From: Streptomyces sp. NBC_01233
GTDB lineage: Bacteria > Actinomycetota > Actinomycetes > Streptomycetales > Streptomycetaceae
Reading direction: 5' to 3'
Length of the DNA: 64,000 nucleotides
NCBI RefSeq assembly: GCF_035989305.1
Contig: NZ_CP108514.1
Location: 1,364,001 to 1,428,000, forward strand
Of this stretch, positions 60,411-64,000 are shown in pieces; position 1 is the first letter of the stretch; each line of letters begins with the position of its first letter. The notes beneath the pieces were generated by a model. It was not told where the DNA came from, made no database searches, and saw nothing but the letters and a program-made list of their open reading frames with translations. A program made the translations under genes and the position numbers.

Positions 60411-61970
60411 ATGCACAACGAGGAATCCGAGACCGTGACGGACAGCACGCTCGCGAACACCACCGCGGCCACGGCCACCGGCGCAGACACGGCCGTGACC
60501 GCCGCCGCCCCGGGCACCCCGGGCGGGGAGCGGCTGATCGCCGGCCGCTACCGGCTGCTGTCCCGGCTCGGCGAGGGCGGTATGGGCACCGTGTGGCGGG
60601 CCCGCGACGAGACCCTGCACCGCGAGGTCGCCGTCAAGGAGGTCAGGGCCCCGGCGCATCTGCGGGCCGGCGACATCGCGCGGATGTACAGCAGGCTGGA
60701 GCGGGAAGCGTGGGCGGCGGCACGGATACCCGACCGCAATGTGGTGACGGTCCACGACGTGGTCATGGAGGACGACCGGCCCTGGATCGTCATGGAACTG
60801 ATCCGCGGGCGGTCACTGGCCGATCTGCTGCGCGCCGAGGGGCCGCTCACCCCGCGCCACGCCGCGCACATCGGCGCGGAGGTGCTGAGCGCGCTGCGCG
60901 CCGCGCACGCCGCCGGGGTGGAGCACCGCGACGTGAAGCCGGCGAACGTGCTGCTCGCCGACGACGGGCGGGTGGTGCTCAGCGACTTCGGCATCGCGAT
61001 GGTCGAGGGCAGCACCGCGCTGACCCTGACCGGCGAGGTGGTCGGCTCCCCCGAGTACCTGCCGCCGGAGCGGGCGCTGGGCCGGCCCTCGGGCCCCGAG
61101 TCGGACCTGTGGTCCCTCGGCGTGATGCTGTACGCAGTCGTGGAGGGGATCTCCCCGTTCCGGCAGGACACCGCGCTGAGCACCCTGCGGGCCGTCGTGG
61201 ACGAGGAACCGCCGGTGCCGACGCGGGCCGGCCCGCTCGCCCCGGTCATCGCCGGGCTGCTCCGCAAGGAGCCGGCCGAGCGGACCCCCGCGGCCGAAGC
61301 CGCCGGGGCCCTGCGGGACATCGCCCACGAACCGGACGCCACCACGACCGCGGCCCGCGTCCTGTCGGCTCCCGCGGAACCCGCCACGCCCGCGGCACCC
61401 GTCCCCGCGCCGGCACCGGTCCCGACGCCAGAGCCGGCCACCACCACCGCGGAGCCCGCGGCGGCGGCACCCTCCCCGTTCGCGCACGCGACGTCCGCGC
61501 ACGCGACGCCAGAAGCCCCGCCCCGCAAGCGCCGTACGGTGGCCTTCGTCGCGGCCGGCGCGGCCGCATGCGCACTGATCGCCGCCGGGCTGGTCCACGC
61601 CCTCGACGGCAACGGCGAGGACGCCACCCCCGGTTCGGGCGTACGGATGTCGGTGGCGGGCGCGAACACCACCTACACCGGCAGCTGTCCGACCCCCGAG
61701 AGCCGGGCCCCGGCGTTCACCGCGACCTTCACCGCCTCCGAGCCGACCCTGATCTCCTACCGCTGGGTGTCCGGCGACGGCTCGGTGGTGGATCCGCACT
61801 GGCGCACCATGTCCATCGGGGACAAGGCCAACCCCACCGGGCACGACACCGTGCGGCTGACGACCTACGCCAAGGCCGGCACCCTGACCACGGGGATGGC
61901 CGTGGAGCTCCAGAGCCCCACCCGCACCACTTCGAACCCGGTCCCCTTCTCCATCACCTGCACCGGCTGA
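60411..61970 (+). CDS. Trans-membrane Ser/Thr protein kinase
   Basis: 519 aa from ATG 60411, with AGAGGGAGAA upstream. Hanks-type kinase: RLGEGGMGTVWRARDE (P-loop), Lys76 in VAVKEV, Asp174 in HRDVKPANVLL, Asp192 in SDFGIAMVEG and SPEYLPPERALG. An Ala/Pro-rich juxtamembrane stretch (about 310-370) leads to one transmembrane helix (about 375-393, VAFVAAGAAACALIAAGLVH) and an extracellular domain of about 125 residues with two cysteines near its ends (GSCPTP; ITCTG), Ig-like rather than PASTA. Divergent from an FHA-domain monooxygenase, its probable downstream partner. Confidence 0.95.
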   Translation: MHNEESETVTDSTLANTTAATATGADTAVTAAAPGTPGGERLIAGRYRLLSRLGEGGMGTVWRARDETLHREVAVKEVRAPAHLRAGDIARMYSRLEREAWAAARIPDRNVVTVHDVVMEDDRPWIVMELIRGRSLADLLRAEGPLTPRHAAHIGAEVLSALRAAHAAGVEHRDVKPANVLLADDGRVVLSDFGIAMVEGSTALTLTGEVVGSPEYLPPERALGRPSGPESDLWSLGVMLYAVVEGISPFRQDTALSTLRAVVDEEPPVPTRAGPLAPVIAGLLRKEPAERTPAAEAAGALRDIAHEPDATTTAARVLSAPAEPATPAAPVPAPAPVPTPEPATTTAEPAAAAPSPFAHATSAHATPEAPPRKRRTVAFVAAGAAACALIAAGLVHALDGNGEDATPGSGVRMSVAGANTTYTGSCPTPESRAPAFTATFTASEPTLISYRWVSGDGSVVDPHWRTMSIGDKANPTGHDTVRLTTYAKAGTLTTGMAVELQSPTRTTSNPVPFSITCTG

Positions 61971-62039
61971 TCCCGGCCGGTCAGCGGCTGAACGCCGGCA
62001 TGACGTGCTGCTCAATACCTTGCCCGGTGATCCCTCCCG

Positions 62040-62291
62040 TCAGCCGTGCGGGTTGACGGGCTGCGGCTCCACTCCGCGGACCGCGCCGAGCTGTGTGTAC
62101 AGGTCGAGCTGGTCGTCCGTCAGCCAGTATTCGGCGACCCGCCCGTGTTCGATCCTCAGGGTGTCCACGCCGGCGAAGCTGACCGCGGTGCCGGGTGGCG
62201 CCGATGCCGCCGCCGGGCGCCCAGCCGTCCAGGTTCCGGTGAACCGGAACCTGGAGATGACGTGGTCCGCGTCGGTGAAGGGGCCGAGCTC
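62040..62291 (-). pseudogene. 5'-truncated SnoaL-like gene
   Basis: Minus-strand frame ending at 62040 reads a good C-terminal half of a SnoaL-like/NTF2-fold protein: ELGPFTDADHVISRFRFTGT, SFAGVDTLRIEHGRVAEYWL and DLYTQLGA. Upstream of about 62291 the frame loses family character, so the first 60 or more residues are missing. The break is within 40 bp of the break in the plus-strand relic that follows. Confidence 0.65.
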
Positions 62292-62327
62292 GCGTTCGGT
62301 CCCGCGCCGCTCGCGCACGGCCGGCCC

Positions 62328-62741
62328 GTCGACATCCGCCGGACCAAACGTGCGTTCCTGGAGACGGGCGGCATGGCCCGGTTCGCCAAGACCGGCCCGG
62401 AGGCCGTGCGCACGGTGGTGCTGCAAGCCCTGTCCGAAGCGGGTCTGTCCCCCGACGACCCGCGTATCCGGTGCGTCGCCCTGCCCCGGCTCGGCCCCAA
62501 GGTCCTCGACTTGATGTACCTCCCCGCCATCCGGGAGCTGTTGGCGGTGGAGCCGGTACGCCTCGGCGCACGCACCGGGCACCTGGGCTGCGGCGACCTG
62601 TTCGCCAACCTCGCGGACCTCGGCGCGCGGGGCCGGCTGGCGCCGGACGACTACGCCCTCCTCCTCACGGGCGGCGGCGGCTTCACGTGGTCGTGCCTCG
62701 TGGTCCAGCAGACCGGAGACGGCTGGGGGGACGGACGATGA
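62328..62741 (+). pseudogene. 5'-truncated ketoacyl-ACP synthase III-like gene
   Basis: The frame ending at 62741 shows the C-terminal third of a KAS III-family protein: TKRAFLETGGMARFAKTGPE, VVLQALSEAGLSPDD, LGARTGHLGCGDLFANLADL (with the conserved GHLG-type turn) and YALLLTGGGGFTWSCLVV. The catalytic cysteine and the N-terminal two thirds are absent. ATG 62373 could start a 122-residue product, but it would not be an active synthase. Its stop overlaps the next gene start (ATGA). Confidence 0.7.
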
Positions 62742-64000
62742 GGAACCGGATCGGCGAGCTGCACTCCCTGCGTGAGCAGGCGCGGCGCGGCCCCAGTGAC
62801 CGCGCGACCGAGACCCAGCACGCCAAGGGCAAGCTGACCGCCCGTGAGCGCATCGCGCTGCTCCTCGACGAAGGTTCCTTCAAGGAGGTCGAACAGCTCC
62901 GCCGCCACCGGGCGACCGGGTTCGGCCTGGAGGCCAAGAAGCCCTACACCGACGGTGTCATCACCGGCTGGGGCACGGTCGAGGGCCGCACGGTCTTCGT
63001 CTACGCGCACGACTTCCGCATCTTCGGCGGCGCCCTGGGCGAGGCCCACGCCACGAAGATCCACAAGATCATGGGCATGGCCATCGCGGCCGGTGCCCCG
63101 CTGGTCTCCCTGAACGACGGCGCCGGCGCCCGCATCCAGGAGGGCGTCTCCGCGCTGGCCGGCTACGGCGGCATCTTCCAGCGCAACACCAAGGCCTCGG
63201 GCGTCATCCCGCAGATCTCCGTCATGCTCGGCCCGTGCGCCGGCGGCGCCGCCTACTCCCCGGCCCTGACGGACTTCGTGTTCATGGTCCGCGACACCTC
63301 GCAGATGTTCATCACCGGCCCGGACGTGGTCCGCGCGGTGACCGGCGAGGAGATCACCCAGAACGGCCTCGGCGGCGCCGACGTGCACGCCGAGACCTCC
63401 GGCGTCGCGCACTTCGCCTACGACGACGAGGAGACCTGCATCTCCGAGGTCCGCTACCTCATCTCGATGCTGCCCTCCAACAACCGCGAGAACCCGCCCG
63501 TCCACGAGACCGGCGACCCCGCGGACCGCCGCAGCGAGGTTCTCCTGGACCTGGTCCCCGCCGACGGCAACCGCCCCTACGACATGCTCAAGGTCATCGA
63601 GGAGATCGTCGACGAGGGCGACGTCCTGGAGATCCACGAGCGCTGGGCCCGCAACATCATCTGCGCCCTGGCCCGCATGAACGGCCAGGTCGTCGGCATC
63701 GTCGCCAACCAGCCCGGCCACCTCGCCGGAGTCCTGGACATCGAGGCCTCCGAGAAGGCCGCACGCTTCGTCCAGATGTGCGACGCCTTCAACATCCCCA
63801 TCGTCACCCTGCTCGACGTCCCCGGCTTCCTGCCGGGCGTCGACCAGGAACACGGCGGCATCATCCGCCACGGCGCCAAACTGCTGTACGCGTACTGCAA
63901 CGCCACCGTCCCGCGGATCTCGCTGATCCTGCGCAAGGCCTACGGCGGCGCCTACATCGTCATGGACTCCCAGTCCATCGGCGCCGACCTCACCTACGCC
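62738..64000 (+). CDS. Acyl-CoA carboxylase beta subunit (propionyl-CoA type), incomplete at window end
   Basis: 421 codons visible from ATG 62738; about 110 more are expected beyond the window. Carboxyltransferase features: TARERIALLLDEGSFKEVEQ, GVITGWGTVEGRTVFVYAHD, LVSLNDGAGARIQEGVSAL (N-domain oxyanion loop) and the C-domain KAYGGAYIVMDSQSIGAD. Transfers carboxyl from biotin to acetyl- or propionyl-CoA, giving malonyl- or methylmalonyl-CoA. The start overlaps a truncated KAS III-like gene, so it may be transcribed from whatever promoter remains upstream of that relic. Confidence 0.93.
   Translation, partial: MRNRIGELHSLREQARRGPSDRATETQHAKGKLTARERIALLLDEGSFKEVEQLRRHRATGFGLEAKKPYTDGVITGWGTVEGRTVFVYAHDFRIFGGALGEAHATKIHKIMGMAIAAGAPLVSLNDGAGARIQEGVSALAGYGGIFQRNTKASGVIPQISVMLGPCAGGAAYSPALTDFVFMVRDTSQMFITGPDVVRAVTGEEITQNGLGGADVHAETSGVAHFAYDDEETCISEVRYLISMLPSNNRENPPVHETGDPADRRSEVLLDLVPADGNRPYDMLKVIEEIVDEGDVLEIHERWARNIICALARMNGQVVGIVANQPGHLAGVLDIEASEKAARFVQMCDAFNIPIVTLLDVPGFLPGVDQEHGGIIRHGAKLLYAYCNATVPRISLILRKAYGGAYIVMDSQSIGADLTYA

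Overview
The window is chromosomal DNA from a high-GC actinomycete, almost certainly a Streptomyces. GC at third codon positions is extreme, GTG and TTG starts are frequent, many neighbours are joined by ATGA or GTGA overlaps, and families typical of streptomycetes are present: crotonyl-CoA carboxylase/reductase with the ethylmalonyl-CoA genes, SpoIIE-type phosphatases, a trans-membrane Ser/Thr kinase, a secreted copper-radical oxidase, Ada-AlkA, and intergenic palindromes of the CTCAAACGCCGGCGAGGCT type. No rRNA, tRNA, CRISPR array, insertion sequence or complete prophage was seen.

Layout. 1-14.5 kb: mixed housekeeping and accessory genes (phosphatase-like membrane protein, two metallo-beta-lactamase-fold hydrolases, DedA, acetyltransferases, a lysine-free aminotransferase-fold protein, a methyltransferase, a DUF5107-TPR protein, an arginase-fold protein with altered metal ligands). 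15-19.3 kb: a leftward peptidase operon (M55, M20, S9). 19.4-23.7 kb: SRPBCC protein, a small Cys-rich protein, a radical SAM gene broken by a 1-nt deletion behind a LexA/SOS-type box, a secreted alpha/beta hydrolase and a HEAT protein. 24-33.4 kb: a central-carbon block with fused-duplicate 3-hydroxyacyl-CoA dehydrogenase, a TetR regulator, then ccr, ethylmalonyl-CoA mutase, CitE-type lyase, MaoC hydratase and acyl-CoA dehydrogenase in one tightly packed operon. 33.6-37.3 kb: phosphatidylethanolamine synthesis (psd, pssA) and alkylation repair (ada-alkA, ogt). 37.4-42.2 kb: small membrane protein, Nudix, glycerate kinase, isochorismatase-like hydrolase, GlxA-type regulator. 42.2-48.5 kb: two multidomain SpoIIE phosphatases and a sulfite-oxidase-like molybdoenzyme. 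48.5-51.4 kb: a structured leader followed by a secreted galactose-oxidase-like protein. 51.5-58.1 kb: aminotransferase/EamA pair with divergent AsnC regulator, a relic of rifampin phosphotransferase, macro-domain protein, FAD oxidoreductase, inositol phosphatase. 58.3-62 kb: a divergent pair consisting of an FHA-flavin monooxygenase fusion and a receptor-type Ser/Thr kinase. 62-64 kb: two truncated relics back to back, then an acyl-CoA carboxylase beta subunit cut by the window end.

How it fits together. The ccr block converts acetyl-CoA-derived crotonyl-CoA through ethylmalonyl-CoA and methylsuccinyl-CoA towards glyoxylate and propionyl-CoA; the upstream dehydrogenase can make or use 3-hydroxybutyryl-CoA, the TetR regulator sits between them, and both flanking promoter regions share a closely similar 23-bp motif. 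The carboxylase at the right end could handle the propionyl-CoA formed. The most unusual items are the terminator plus ribosome-binding-site-sequestering hairpin in front of the copper-radical oxidase, the FHA-monooxygenase/kinase pair, the aminotransferase-fold protein without a single lysine, and several gene relics, two of which keep both ends but have lost the middle.
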